In this document: positions 7,207-16,000 of the stretch, in pieces
How the letters are laid out: every line of letters begins with the position of its first letter
Position numbering within the stretch: the stretch's first letter is position 1
Assembly: GCA_031552355.1 (NCBI GenBank)
Contig: JAVBMO010000136.1
Location: 1 to 17,809 of the forward strand
Direction: 5' to 3'
Source: JAVBMO01 sp031552355
Lineage (GTDB): Bacteria > Bacteroidota > Bacteroidia > Bacteroidales > P3
Length of the DNA: 17,809 nt
Position numbers and translations under genes: made by a program
The notes under the pieces: generated by a model
Database searches by the model: none
What the model saw: the letters and a program-made list of their open reading frames with translations, nothing else
What the model was told of the DNA's origin: nothing

Positions 7207-7896
7207 TTAGTCTTTTATGAAATCTTTGTAAGTTTCTTCGTCGATATTCATTTTCTGCAAATATTCTTTCATTGTCATTATTTTTGCACCGGCAGGCAAA
7301 TCAAAATCGGAATCTTTGACAATATCTTTTTTAATTTCTTTTATTTGGCAAGTAATGCTGAATCCCATGAAACTCATATTCATTTCCAAAGGAACACCGG
7401 CCAAATCTTGAAAGCTGGGGGTCTTAACCGAACCCAACTCTGTGGTGTACCACACTTCTGTTTGGATAGTATCTTTTGTTCCCAAAGAAAAATTGGGGGT
7501 TTTAACCGTCATAATGGCTTTCTTTGCCGTATAGCCCATAATCTTTTTTGTTTCGCTGGTTGTTTCGTAAGAGAAATCACCTTGTTGAGCTTCAAAATCA
7601 GCAAGGTTTAGCTCTATAATGCTTTTTTCGGTTTCTATACCCAGAGCAGGAAATCCAATCCACATCCAAGCCTTATTATTTTTGTAGTCGCAAATAAAAG
7701 TATTTCCGGCAAAACCGGAATAAATTTTCTCATCTTTTACCAACAAAACCATTTCCGAAAAATTTGCCGGCAAAAGAGAAGCTATTTCTTTGGGCAATTC
7801 AGTTTCGTATTTTAACGAAAGATTAACCGGTTTTTGTGCATAAAGCAAAGAGGATAGCGCAAGCGAAAAAATAAATGTTAAAGCAATTCTTTTCAT
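7207..7896 (-). CDS. GLPGLI/DUF4412-like exported protein
   Basis: A 229-aa protein with a clear signal peptide (MKRIALTFIFSLALSSLLYAQ, about 21 residues). The mature part is beta-rich. It includes the family-like run KKIMGYTAKKAIMTVK, then TEVWYTTELG, FQDLAGVPLEM and a final DFDLPAGAKIMTMKEY. In GLPGLI and DUF4412-type Bacteroidota proteins the equivalent I-x-G-Y-x-CKKA segment usually has a cysteine, and here it is alanine. No biochemical function is established for these families; a beta-sheet periplasmic or outer-membrane-associated protein is likely. Its start overlaps the PAP2 stop by four bases (ATGA), so the two are translationally coupled, and the OmpA/PD40 gene follows. The exact family name is uncertain. 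Confidence 0.75.
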   Translation of the reverse strand: MKRIALTFIFSLALSSLLYAQKPVNLSLKYETELPKEIASLLPANFSEMVLLVKDEKIYSGFAGNTFICDYKNNKAWMWIGFPALGIETEKSIIELNLADFEAQQGDFSYETTSETKKIMGYTAKKAIMTVKTPNFSLGTKDTIQTEVWYTTELGSVKTPSFQDLAGVPLEMNMSFMGFSITCQIKEIKKDIVKDSDFDLPAGAKIMTMKEYLQKMNIDEETYKDFIKD

Positions 7897-8480
7897 GACG
7901 GATTTTGATTTTCAGTCTTTTTCTTAAAGACTAATTTATAGGTTTTTGAATAAAGGAAATAGACCAAAGAACCAATGCCGAATCCTAAAAGGGCGCCGCA
8001 GAAAACATCGCCGGGATAATGTACGCCCAAGTATATGCGGCTGTAGCCTATCAGAAAAGCCCATGCTAAAATGACGGCAACAAACGTTTTGGATTTTTTA
8101 TAAACAAAGGTAAGAAAAACGGCAAGGGAAAACACATTGGCTGCATGTGAAGAAATAAAACCATATTGCCCGCCGCAGTGCCCATTGATTAAATGTACAT
8201 TTCCCAAAGCATGGCAAGGCCTCAGTCGGCAAAATACATCTTTGAAACAAACCACAGAAATCCTATCGGCCAAAAGGAAGCAAAGCCCAATGCCTGCTAG
8301 AATCAACAACCAAGTCCGGGCTTCTTTTCTTAAAGTCATTGCAAGGAAAACAAGAACCAAGCTGGCGCCAATAAACCAATGCTGGCTCAATGTGTAAAAA
8401 ATCTTGTCAAAAAAACCGTTGTGGGCGCCATTGATGGCATAAAAGAGTGTTGTATCAAATTGTTTTAAAGCATTAAGCAT
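7893..8480 (-). CDS. PAP2 superfamily membrane phosphatase
   Basis: A 195-aa polytopic membrane protein with the three PAP2 signature motifs: KxxxxxxRP (K80 to R87-P88), the serine-histidine motif GFISSHAAN (S111, H112), and SRxxxxxHxxxD (S147-R148, H154, D158). H154 would be the phosphohistidine nucleophile and H112 the acid/base. About five to six hydrophobic helices flank these motifs, and a Lys-rich tail ends the protein. The fold hydrolyses lipid phosphates facing the periplasm; candidates are undecaprenyl diphosphate, phosphatidylglycerol phosphate or lipid A phosphate, and sequence alone does not decide. It is first in a three-gene minus-strand operon, with an ATGA overlap to the next gene. 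A -7-like box lies 21 bases upstream of the start. Confidence 0.92.
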   Translation of the reverse strand: MLNALKQFDTTLFYAINGAHNGFFDKIFYTLSQHWFIGASLVLVFLAMTLRKEARTWLLILAGIGLCFLLADRISVVCFKDVFCRLRPCHALGNVHLINGHCGGQYGFISSHAANVFSLAVFLTFVYKKSKTFVAVILAWAFLIGYSRIYLGVHYPGDVFCGALLGFGIGSLVYFLYSKTYKLVFKKKTENQNPS

Positions 8481-8501
8481 GGCAAAAAATTAAGTTCTTT
8501 G

Positions 8502-8509
8502 CAAAAATA
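8502..8509 (-). promoter_or_regulatory. Candidate -7 box of the PAP2 operon promoter
   Basis: On the minus strand the word TATTTTTG matches the Bacteroidota -7 consensus TAnnTTTG at every fixed position and lies 21 bases before the PAP2 start. This would give a short leader, as is usual in the phylum. No convincing TTTG -33 element is seen 19-21 bases further upstream, so the call rests on the -7 box alone. Confidence 0.35.
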
Positions 8510-8549
8510 CACTGAATATTTGGATATAAGATGTGTTTTTTTAACAAAA

Positions 8550-8565
8550 TGGCATATTTCTTGCA
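8550..8565 (+). promoter_or_regulatory. Candidate sigma54 (-24/-12) promoter for the DUF1398 gene
   Basis: TGGCAT (8550-8555), five bases, then TTGCA (8561-8565) fits the sigma54 consensus TGGCAC-N5-TTGCW with exact spacing and the invariant GG and GC in place; the one change is the last base of the -24 element. Transcription would start near 8576, leaving about 98 bases of leader before the ATG at 8674. A sigma54-activating regulator is encoded at 352-1704. A chance match in AT-rich DNA cannot be excluded, and no activator-binding palindrome was identified. Confidence 0.45.
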
Positions 8566-8673
8566 TTAATTTTAAGGAAATAAAAAAATAGAGTTCTGAT
8601 ATTTACGATTCTTCGCATAGCTTTTTTTCTAAACATAAATAAATATTACCAACCTTTAAAACTTTATTTTACT

Positions 8674-9069
8674 ATGTTAACATTGGAAGAAATACACAAA
8701 ATTCATCTAAAGGTAAAATCAGGCGTCGATTTTCCAAAATATGTACAGGATTTAATTTCCATAGGTGTACAAAGCTATGATAATTATGTAGAGGACGGAC
8801 GCTCTACCTTTTTTACCATAAACGGCTATAGCCTTGGGACAGAACCCAAATACAATGCTATTAAAATTGCTAAACAGTCGAATATTGAAAAACTGAAACA
8901 AATACTTTTAGCTCATCAACAAGGGAAAATTGATTTTGATTCTTTTTGTCATCAAGTTGCCACAGTCGGCGTAAAAAAGTGGAAAGTTGATACGTCAAAA
9001 ATGACCTGTGCCTATTATGACCGTTTGGAAAATGTTCTCCTTGAAGAAAGTATTCCCAAAGTACATTAA
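8674..9069 (+). CDS. DUF1398 family protein
   Basis: A 131-aa soluble protein with no signal peptide or membrane segment, full length for the family. It opens with LTLEEIHKIHLKVKSGVDFPKYVQDLISIGVQSYDNYVEDGRSTF and contains a YNAIKIAKQSNIEKLKQILLAHQQGKIDFDSFCHQVATVGVKKWKVDTSKMTCAYYD-type C-terminal half. This is the pattern of DUF1398 (YbcV-like) proteins, sometimes annotated as phage envelope protein without functional proof. Function is unknown. It stands alone, divergent from the PAP2 operon and convergent with the T9SS cargo gene, with its own candidate sigma54-type promoter and a strong terminator, so it is probably a monocistronic and separately regulated unit. Confidence 0.82.
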   Translation: MLTLEEIHKIHLKVKSGVDFPKYVQDLISIGVQSYDNYVEDGRSTFFTINGYSLGTEPKYNAIKIAKQSNIEKLKQILLAHQQGKIDFDSFCHQVATVGVKKWKVDTSKMTCAYYDRLENVLLEESIPKVH

Positions 9070-9088
9070 TTCCAATAAATGCATAACT

Positions 9089-9128
9089 AATTAGCCCTGA
9101 AAAATCGTAACGGTTTTCAGGGCTAATT
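9089..9128. terminator. Bidirectional terminator between the DUF1398 and T9SS cargo genes
   Basis: A perfect 15-bp stem (9089-9103 against 9114-9128, core TTAGCCCTGAAAA) has a 10-nt loop and A/T-rich flanks on both sides. It lies 19 bases after the DUF1398 stop and 9 bases after the end of the convergent cargo gene, so it can serve both transcripts. Confidence 0.85.
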
Positions 9129-9137
9129 TAATTTCTA

Positions 9138-11540
9138 TTATTTCAGAATCACTGTTTTTAGAAACAGATTTTCTTTTGTTTGAATTTTTAGTATGTACGT
9201 TCCTTTACTATATTTATACAAGTTTAATTCCCGTTTCTCTGAAATTATTTCTTTTCCCAAAAGATTTCCTTTCGTATCATAAATTTCTACTTTTGCAGAA
9301 CCTGTTAAGCCCGATATCTTTACTATATCTTTAGTTGGGTTTGGGTAAAGAGCAATCTCTTGTAAATTGATGACGGGTTTTTCGACAGCTAAAATGTCTT
9401 TACTTATAACTAAAATATATTCTTTCTGAGCACTCCCATCCACAGCTGTTACAACAAATTCATAATGAATATATCCATCTAACAAAGTATCATTCAATAA
9501 TGTATTAGTGTTTGAAACTAATTTATATGAAACAAAGCCCGGAAATGCAGGTCTAGTACCTCCAAAATACTCTTTATAAATTGTAACTATTGCATTTTCA
9601 TCTTCAGGAATTGCCATCATATCTACTATTTCAATTTCTGGTTTAGCAATTATATAATAATTTTCAAGAAATTCCGGTGTTGAAAAAGGCAATACTGTGT
9701 CATTATTTTTCACAACCAAACTTTTCAGATTGGCATTATTTCCTTCATTTCTTTTTACCGCAATGATGTACTCTTTTGTAGTTGCACCATTTTCTGCTGT
9801 TACAGTAATTGTAAATTGGTTCGAACCTTTCTTCAAAACCACAGTCCCTTTTCCTGTAATTTGGGCATTTACATCAGCCGGCCGGGCTTCTATACTTGCT
9901 ACAGAATCCAAATAAGGGATTTCCCTGCTTATGGTATAATGCAAACTATCAGCATGGAAAACCGGCGAAAAAATTTCTTCATTTCCATTTACTATAAATT
10001 TCAAGCTTTGCAAATTGGCATTATTTCCTTCATTTCTGTTTATGGCAATGGTGTATTCTTTTGTAATCATCTCATTTTCTGCGGTTACTGCAATAATAAA
10101 TATGTTTAATCCTTTTATCAAATTCACTGTCCCCTTTCCTGTCACTTGGGCGTTTATATCAGCCGATTGGGCTTCTATACTTGCTACAGAATCCAAATAA
10201 GGAATTTCCCTGCTTATGGTATAACGCAAACTATCAGCATGGAAAACCGGCGAAAAAATTTCTTCATTTCCGTTTACTATAAATTTCAAACTTTGTAAGT
10301 TGGCATTTTCACTTGGGATATAATCCGATGCTCGACGATTTACTACCAAATTAAAATCAGTATAAATGCCGGCATCTGATTTTTCCGAAACACGAATCAC
10401 AAAATTATTGGCTCCAACCACTAACGAATCTACAAAAGTTATAACTTCATAGGCCAATTTTTCGCTGGGAAGTTCGCATTCAACAGAAACACCGTCTATT
10501 TCGTTTAAAAAATAAACATGGTAACTATTGTCTGTCGCATCATAATTAGCTTCTTTAGTAGACTTTTTGATTGTTGTGCCTTTTATATAGCTGCTTACAT
10601 TGATTTTGGATACACCGGGTGTTTTTCTATAAATATTCAAAGAGTAAGTTTCTGTCCTATCTGCATTATACGGGTCTGTTATGGTAATATTAAAACTATT
10701 GTTCTGTCCTGATTTTAGTGAAAGAGCGCCATTTTCCACAGACACACTTGCGCCAACAGGAAAAGCTGTCAAGGTCGATAAATTCACACTATCATACTCA
10801 TACTCAACTGTGTCATAATATTTTTTTTGGTTATAATCTGCAAAATCGAAAGTTCTGCTTATTTTTTGGTTATCACCAAAATAGTCTGTTTTTACTCCGT
10901 TGGTATAAAGGCGGTAAAAAATGGAAATACTGTCTAATGTTAAAGTAGCTTTTTCCACTAAAGGATTAGCTGAAAAAGCTACATAAAGTATATCAGGGAC
11001 CTCTGTTGTATCAGAAAAATTAAGTGTAAATTTTGTATAACTACTTGGAGTCGACAATCCAGAAGCATTAGCATAGGTTATTACTTGTCCGTTTTTTTTT
11101 GCAAAAGCAAATATTGTAGGATTATCTCCACTTGCTTTATAGAAACCTTCGATTTTTTCAGGAATTCCTTGTATAGAAAACCCTTTACTGAAAAAATTTG
11201 CAAGACTTGTAGGGTTGGTAATATCACCCCCACTATTTAGGAATCCCAATGCATTAAATTCACCTAATGATAAAAAACCCGGTAAAAGTTGCCTTTTTCC
11301 TAATATACTTTTTGTTTCAGATGTGAGTTTCACAGCATAATTTCCTTGTCCAACAGGATCTGCTATCCTTTCTGATGTAGATGTTGTAAATAAAGCTGTT
11401 AGCACATTCCAATCCACAGGTATTTTATCCCCTGTTTTCCAGTTTTCAAAACTTCTGTTTGGTAATTGCTGAGCTTTTATTCCTGTAGAAATTACCATTA
11501 GAATACAGAAACAAATACAAAATAATACGCTTCTTTTCAT
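9138..11540 (-). CDS. T9SS-secreted protein with PCMD-like N-domain and cadherin-like beta-sandwich repeats
   Basis: An 800-aa secreted protein. Signal peptide at about 1-24 (ending GIKAQ). An N-terminal domain (about 25-210) starts LPNRSFENWKTGDKIPVDWNV, resembling the putative carbohydrate-metabolism (PCMD) beta-sandwich. Several cadherin-like beta-sandwich modules (PF12733 type) follow: two diverged ones at about 230-310 and 315-405, two near-identical ones at about 414-508 and 509-603 (LQSLKFIVNGNEEIFSPVF ... VTGKGTV), and one more at about 604-725. The last 75 residues (ALYPNPTKD, then KVEIYDTKGNLL, ending TYILKIQTKENLFLKTVILK) form a type A T9SS sorting domain, which directs export across the outer membrane and usually surface attachment. 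No catalytic motif was found, so a binding or adhesive role is inferred. The gene is monocistronic, with its own -7 box and a shared terminator. Confidence 0.88.
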   Translation of the reverse strand: MKRSVLFCICFCILMVISTGIKAQQLPNRSFENWKTGDKIPVDWNVLTALFTTSTSERIADPVGQGNYAVKLTSETKSILGKRQLLPGFLSLGEFNALGFLNSGGDITNPTSLANFFSKGFSIQGIPEKIEGFYKASGDNPTIFAFAKKNGQVITYANASGLSTPSSYTKFTLNFSDTTEVPDILYVAFSANPLVEKATLTLDSISIFYRLYTNGVKTDYFGDNQKISRTFDFADYNQKKYYDTVEYEYDSVNLSTLTAFPVGASVSVENGALSLKSGQNNSFNITITDPYNADRTETYSLNIYRKTPGVSKINVSSYIKGTTIKKSTKEANYDATDNSYHVYFLNEIDGVSVECELPSEKLAYEVITFVDSLVVGANNFVIRVSEKSDAGIYTDFNLVVNRRASDYIPSENANLQSLKFIVNGNEEIFSPVFHADSLRYTISREIPYLDSVASIEAQSADINAQVTGKGTVNLIKGLNIFIIAVTAENEMITKEYTIAINRNEGNNANLQSLKFIVNGNEEIFSPVFHADSLHYTISREIPYLDSVASIEARPADVNAQITGKGTVVLKKGSNQFTITVTAENGATTKEYIIAVKRNEGNNANLKSLVVKNNDTVLPFSTPEFLENYYIIAKPEIEIVDMMAIPEDENAIVTIYKEYFGGTRPAFPGFVSYKLVSNTNTLLNDTLLDGYIHYEFVVTAVDGSAQKEYILVISKDILAVEKPVINLQEIALYPNPTKDIVKISGLTGSAKVEIYDTKGNLLGKEIISEKRELNLYKYSKGTYILKIQTKENLFLKTVILK
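9731..10300 (-). repeat. Tandem 285-bp (95-aa) duplication inside the T9SS cargo gene
   Basis: Unit 1 (10016-10300) and unit 2 (9731-10015) repeat with a period of exactly 285 bp, so the frame is kept. Over roughly 120 bp (9901-10020 against 10186-10305) I count about six differences, all transitions. The part coding NLIKGLNIFIIAVTAENEMIT in one unit and VLKKGSNQFTITVTAENGATT in the other is much more diverged. The duplication is therefore mosaic in age. Confidence 0.85.
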
Positions 11541-11589
11541 TAGAGTTAAATTTTAATTAAATAAATTATTCATTCTTATTGCAAAACTA

Positions 11590-11597
11590 CAAAGATA
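11590..11597 (-). promoter_or_regulatory. Candidate -7 box for the T9SS cargo gene
   Basis: On the minus strand TATCTTTG matches TAnnTTTG at every fixed position, 49 bases before the cargo start codon. The expected -33 region reads AACTGG-like and not TTTG, so it is only partly convincing. The box overlaps the T-run of the terminator of the preceding efflux operon. Confidence 0.4.
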
Positions 11598-11600
11598 AAA

Positions 11601-11642
11601 GACTTTAGTCTATTTTCCAGTTAATTTCATTAAACTAAAGCC
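11601..11642 (-). terminator. Probable terminator of the RND efflux operon
   Basis: Read on the minus strand, GGCTTTAGT (11634-11642) pairs with ACTAAAGTC (11601-11609) through nine pairs including one G-U. The loop is about 24 nt, and CTTTTATC follows immediately. It begins 25 bases after the TolC-like stop. The long loop makes it a moderate-strength candidate. The AGACT-TT-AGTCT word around 11600-11611 is also a short palindrome. Confidence 0.45.
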
Positions 11643-11667
11643 TAAATACACATCTTAAAATCCCAAA

Positions 11668-13059
11668 CTATTCACTCCATCCGCCGCCCAAGGCTTTGTA
11701 CAAGGTAACAAATGAGGACAGTTGTTCTTGTAAAGTTGCCGATTCTTGCAATTCAGCTTCAAAAAGGTTGCTTTCCTGAATCATTACCTCAAGGTAGGAA
11801 GAATAGCCATATTCATACAAAGCATACGACAATTTCAGGGCTTTTCTTGCCGATTCGGATTGTTTTTTGCGGATTTCATGTTCTTGTTCGTAAGTATGAT
11901 AAGCCGTAAGCGCATCGTTTACTTCACGGAAAGCGTTTAAGACCGTACTTTGGTATGTTTGCATAACAGCTTCCGTACGAGCTCTTTCAATAGATACTTT
12001 TCTTTTATTTTGTCCGAATTGGAAAATAGGCCCTACCAATCCTGCCACCCCCGAAGCAAAGAACGCATCGTTGCTTAAAAATGTTGTCAAGCTTGGGCTT
12101 GCTAAGCCTAACAAGCCTGTCAGGTTCAAACTCGGATACATGGATGCCTGTGCCATGCCAATACGCTCAAATTGTGCGTGCAAGGAAGCTTCCGCAGAAC
12201 GAATATCCGGACGGCGCAACAATAGTTGAGAAGGCAAACCTACCGGTATCGATGGCACTATAACGTTTTTCGTATTGTCCATTCCCCGTTGAATGCTTTG
12301 AGGCAAGTTTCCACAAATAACACTGATGGCATTTTCTGTTTGCGCAATAGCCCGTTTGAAATTGGGAATCATGACTTCGGCCAGGGCTTCCTGCTGTTCG
12401 GCTTGCAGTTTATCTACTTCCGAAACATGGCCTTTGCTGAAACGCTCCGAAATAATTCGGGTACTTTCCTTACGATTCAAAAAGGTACGTTCGGCAATGG
12501 AAAGCCTTTCGTCATAGTCGCGCAATTGGAAGTAAAGCGTTGCCACTTGAGCAATAAGGCTCGACTGCAAGGCATTCATATTTTCTTTGTTTGCCAACAA
12601 TTCCGCTACGGCCGATTTCTTACTTCTTCGGATTTTCCCCCACAAATCTATTTCCCAATTCAACACCCCATAAGCCTTAAAAGAATTCCCATCCAAGGCA
12701 GCGCCTGTCTTTTGTGCATCAATGCCCACACTTCCTATTCCTCCGCTGACATTATAACTTAACGAAGGCAGGAATCCTGCTTTCACATTCCCAACAACCA
12801 ACCGGGCTTCTTCAATTCTAGAAGCCGCAATCAACATATCGGGATTGTTTTTCAAAGCTTTTTGTATCAAAGTGTCCAAAATCGGATCGTTGAAGAGGGT
12901 CCACCAGGCAGGCAAGGCTGCGGTATCTGTTTCTACAGTTGAACTTTGATAATTTTCGGGCACGACAGGTTCAGGGGTTTTGTATTTTTTCCCCACCATG
13001 CAGCCCGACAAAGAAACCAAGGCAAATGCAATCCATATTATATAGAGACGTTTTCTCAT
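11668..13059 (-). CDS. TolC-like outer-membrane efflux lipoprotein (NodT/OprM type)
   Basis: A 463-aa outer-membrane channel subunit. The signal peptide ends in a lipobox LSGC with C20 as lipid anchor. Early conserved run LPAWWTLFNDPILDTLIQKALKNNPD (about 49-74). Two outer-membrane-efflux repeats follow, with long coiled-coil helices and the signature LLLRRPDIRSAEASLHA in the middle. The C-terminus ends SFVTLYKALGGGWSE, the usual end of this family. A trimer of this protein would form the outer-membrane duct of the tripartite pump encoded upstream. Its start overlaps the RND stop by ATGA, indicating translational coupling. Length and motifs are complete. Lipidation is normal for the OprM/NodT branch. 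Confidence 0.95.
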   Translation of the reverse strand: MRKRLYIIWIAFALVSLSGCMVGKKYKTPEPVVPENYQSSTVETDTAALPAWWTLFNDPILDTLIQKALKNNPDMLIAASRIEEARLVVGNVKAGFLPSLSYNVSGGIGSVGIDAQKTGAALDGNSFKAYGVLNWEIDLWGKIRRSKKSAVAELLANKENMNALQSSLIAQVATLYFQLRDYDERLSIAERTFLNRKESTRIISERFSKGHVSEVDKLQAEQQEALAEVMIPNFKRAIAQTENAISVICGNLPQSIQRGMDNTKNVIVPSIPVGLPSQLLLRRPDIRSAEASLHAQFERIGMAQASMYPSLNLTGLLGLASPSLTTFLSNDAFFASGVAGLVGPIFQFGQNKRKVSIERARTEAVMQTYQSTVLNAFREVNDALTAYHTYEQEHEIRKKQSESARKALKLSYALYEYGYSSYLEVMIQESNLFEAELQESATLQEQLSSFVTLYKALGGGWSE

Positions 13060-16000
13060 GCTTGGCCTCCTTTCTCCGACAAATCGTTGTTCATTGTATT
13101 TTTTTTCGTTTTCTTACCTTCAATTAAAATATAGAATGCCGGAATCAAAATAACACCAATAATAGTGGCGACAATCATTCCACTAAATACCGTTACCCCC
13201 ATTACCGTACGGGCTTGTGCGCCGGCGCCGGTGGCCAGCATCAATGGCGTTACGCCTAAGATAAATGCCAGTGACGTCATTAAAATGGGGCGGAAACGCA
13301 GTTTGGCACTTTCCATAGCAGCATCGAATGCCGAAGCTCCTTCCATATCGCGTTTCATTTTGGCAAATTCCACAATCAAAATGGCATTTTTGGCATTCAA
13401 TCCAATCAACATCACCAATCCAATTTGGGCAAAGATGTTATTGACATAGCTAAGGGCAAATATTCCCGCAATGAACAATCCCAAGAAGGCGCCCATTACC
13501 GCCCAGGGAGTTCCCATCAGTACGCTGAAAGGTAATTTCCAACTTTCATACAAGGCAGCAAGAATTAGGAATACAAAGATCAATGCCATGGCAAACATGG
13601 TTACAATACTTCCGCCGGCCTCTTTTTCCTGATACGAAGTATTACTCCACTGGTAGCCCATGTCCGATGCAAGCACTTCCTTGGCCACTTCTTCCAAGGC
13701 ATCCAAAGCCTCTGAAGAACTATAGCCTGCGGCAGGCAATCCGCTGACTTCGGCAGCACGGTAAATGTTGAAATGGTTGGTGTACATAGGGCCTGTGGTA
13801 TTGGTTACCTGTACCAAGGTTCCCAAAGGAATCATTTCGCCATTTGGATCCCTTACATACAAAGAGTTAATATCTTCGGGCTGCATTCTGTAAGGGGCAT
13901 CGGCTTGAACATAGGTCCTGTACTGACGTCCAAAAAGGTTGAAGTTATTCACAAAAGAACCCCCGATAAAGGTAGAAAGGGCGCTGTTTACTTCCTGAAG
14001 TGAAAGGCCGAGTTTTTCTACTTTTTCCACATCCACATTGATTTTCTTTTGCGGAACATTGGCGCGATACAAGGTATAAATCATACCTATTTCCGGACGT
14101 TTCGAGGCTGCGGCAATAAATTTCTGCGTCTGATCTGACAAATACTGGGGCTCATTTCCACCACGGTCCTGTATCATCATGGTAAAACCGGAACCAGTTC
14201 CCAAACCCGGAATCGGCGGGGGGCCAAAAGCAATAATCGTGGCTTCGGTAATGGTTTTAGCCATAATTCCATTGGTTTCTTTAATCAACTGTTCTGCCGT
14301 TTTTCCACGCTCACTCCAGTTCTTCAAAGAAATAAAAGCCATGGCCGAATTGGGATTCGACGTTCCATTCATCATATTGTAGCCACTCACCAAAGTATAG
14401 GTATTAATTTCCGGCATTTTGGCAAGAATTCCCGAAACGGTTTGAAGCACCGCATTCGTTCTTTCTGCCGAAGCAGCATCGGGAAGTTCAATTCCCATCA
14501 TGTAATATCCTTCATCCTCTTCGGGAAGGAATCCTCCCGGTATTTTGAAAGCAAAAAAGGCAGCGAATCCACAAATAATTAACAAAACGATAATACTAAC
14601 CACTAATTTACGCGCGGCAAATCCGGCTACTTTCAAATATTTATTGGTGAATTTATCGAAAACAAAATTAAACTTGTCAAAGAAACGAGCCAACAAATTT
14701 TTCTTCTTGCCTTCTTTTTGAGGTTTCAACAATATGGCTGCCAAAGCAGGGCTAAGCGTCAAGGCGTTGAAAGCCGAAAAAGCTACAGAAACCGCAATGG
14801 TTATAGCAAACTGCTGATACAAACTTCCAGTAATCCCACCCGACATAGCTACTGGAATAAATACCGCACACAAAATTACGGCAATGGCAATAACCGGCCC
14901 GCCAACCTCTTTCATGGCTGCGCTGGTGGCTTCCTTGGGCGACATGCCATGTTCTATTTTGTGCATAACGGCTTCGACCACCACAATGGCATCATCTACC
15001 ACCAAACCGATGGCCAAAACCATCCCCAGCAACGACAACAAGTTGATGGAAAAGCCCAGCAAAGGAAACAATATAATGGTTCCCAACAGGGAAACCGGTA
15101 CCGTGATTAAAGGAATCAAGGTAGCGCGCCAGTTTTGCAGGAAGATGAAAACCACTAGAATTACCAGTAAAATAGCTTCAAAGAGGGTATGCATTACTTC
15201 ATCTACCCCGGCAGAAATGGCTTCTGTGGTATCGAGCGACAATTTATAATCGAGCCCTTTGGGAAAACGTTTTCCCAATTCTTCCATTTTTGCTTTAGCC
15301 TGAGCAGCCACTTCCAAACCATTGGCGCCCGGAATCTGATAAATGGCAATAGCCGAACAGGGTAAGCCATTCATGGTACTGCTCATATCGTAGGTTTGCA
15401 AACCGAGTTCCACCCGTGCAATGTCTTTCAGGCGTACAATGCCCCCTTTGTCGTCCGACTTTACGATAATGTTGCCGAATTCCTCTTCCGAAACCAAACG
15501 TTGCTGCAACAAAGCCGTATAAGTATTTTGGATGCCTTTTACCGAAGGCGCCTTTCCAAAACCGCCACCGGGCACAATATTGTTTTGCGCCTTGATGGCC
15601 TGGGTAACATCATTTGCTGTAATGGCCAACTTACTCATATTGTCGGGTTTCAGCCATACACGCATGGCATATTCCGAGCTTCCCAAAGGTGTTACTTCCC
15701 CAACGCCTTTAATACGTTTCAGCTCATCGACAATATTAATATAGGTGTAGTTGCTGATAAAATCGCCGGAAAAAGACTTGTCTGCCGAATAAACGGAAAA
15801 CATCATCAAAGGGAACGACAAAGATTTCTTTACATTTACCCCCAAGTTAATTACCTCGGCAGGAAGAAAAGGATTGGCCTGCGAAACACGGTTTTGCGTA
15901 AGCATATTGGCTTTGTCCAAATCGGTTCCCACTTCGAAGGAAACTTGTATGGTCATGGTTCCGTCGTTGGAGTTGATGGATTTGATATAAAGCATATCCT

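Noticed and set aside
8674..9069. DUF1398 gene as evidence of a prophage
   Set aside because: The phage envelope label on this family is unproven and no phage gene is nearby.
9731..10300. CRISPR-like regular repeat spacing
   Set aside because: The 285-bp period is an in-frame protein-domain duplication inside a coding gene, not short repeats with unique spacers.
12226..12762. 178-codon plus-strand frame opposite the TolC-like gene
   Set aside because: Same reasoning: it is a shadow of an intact conserved gene, with no recognisable domain.
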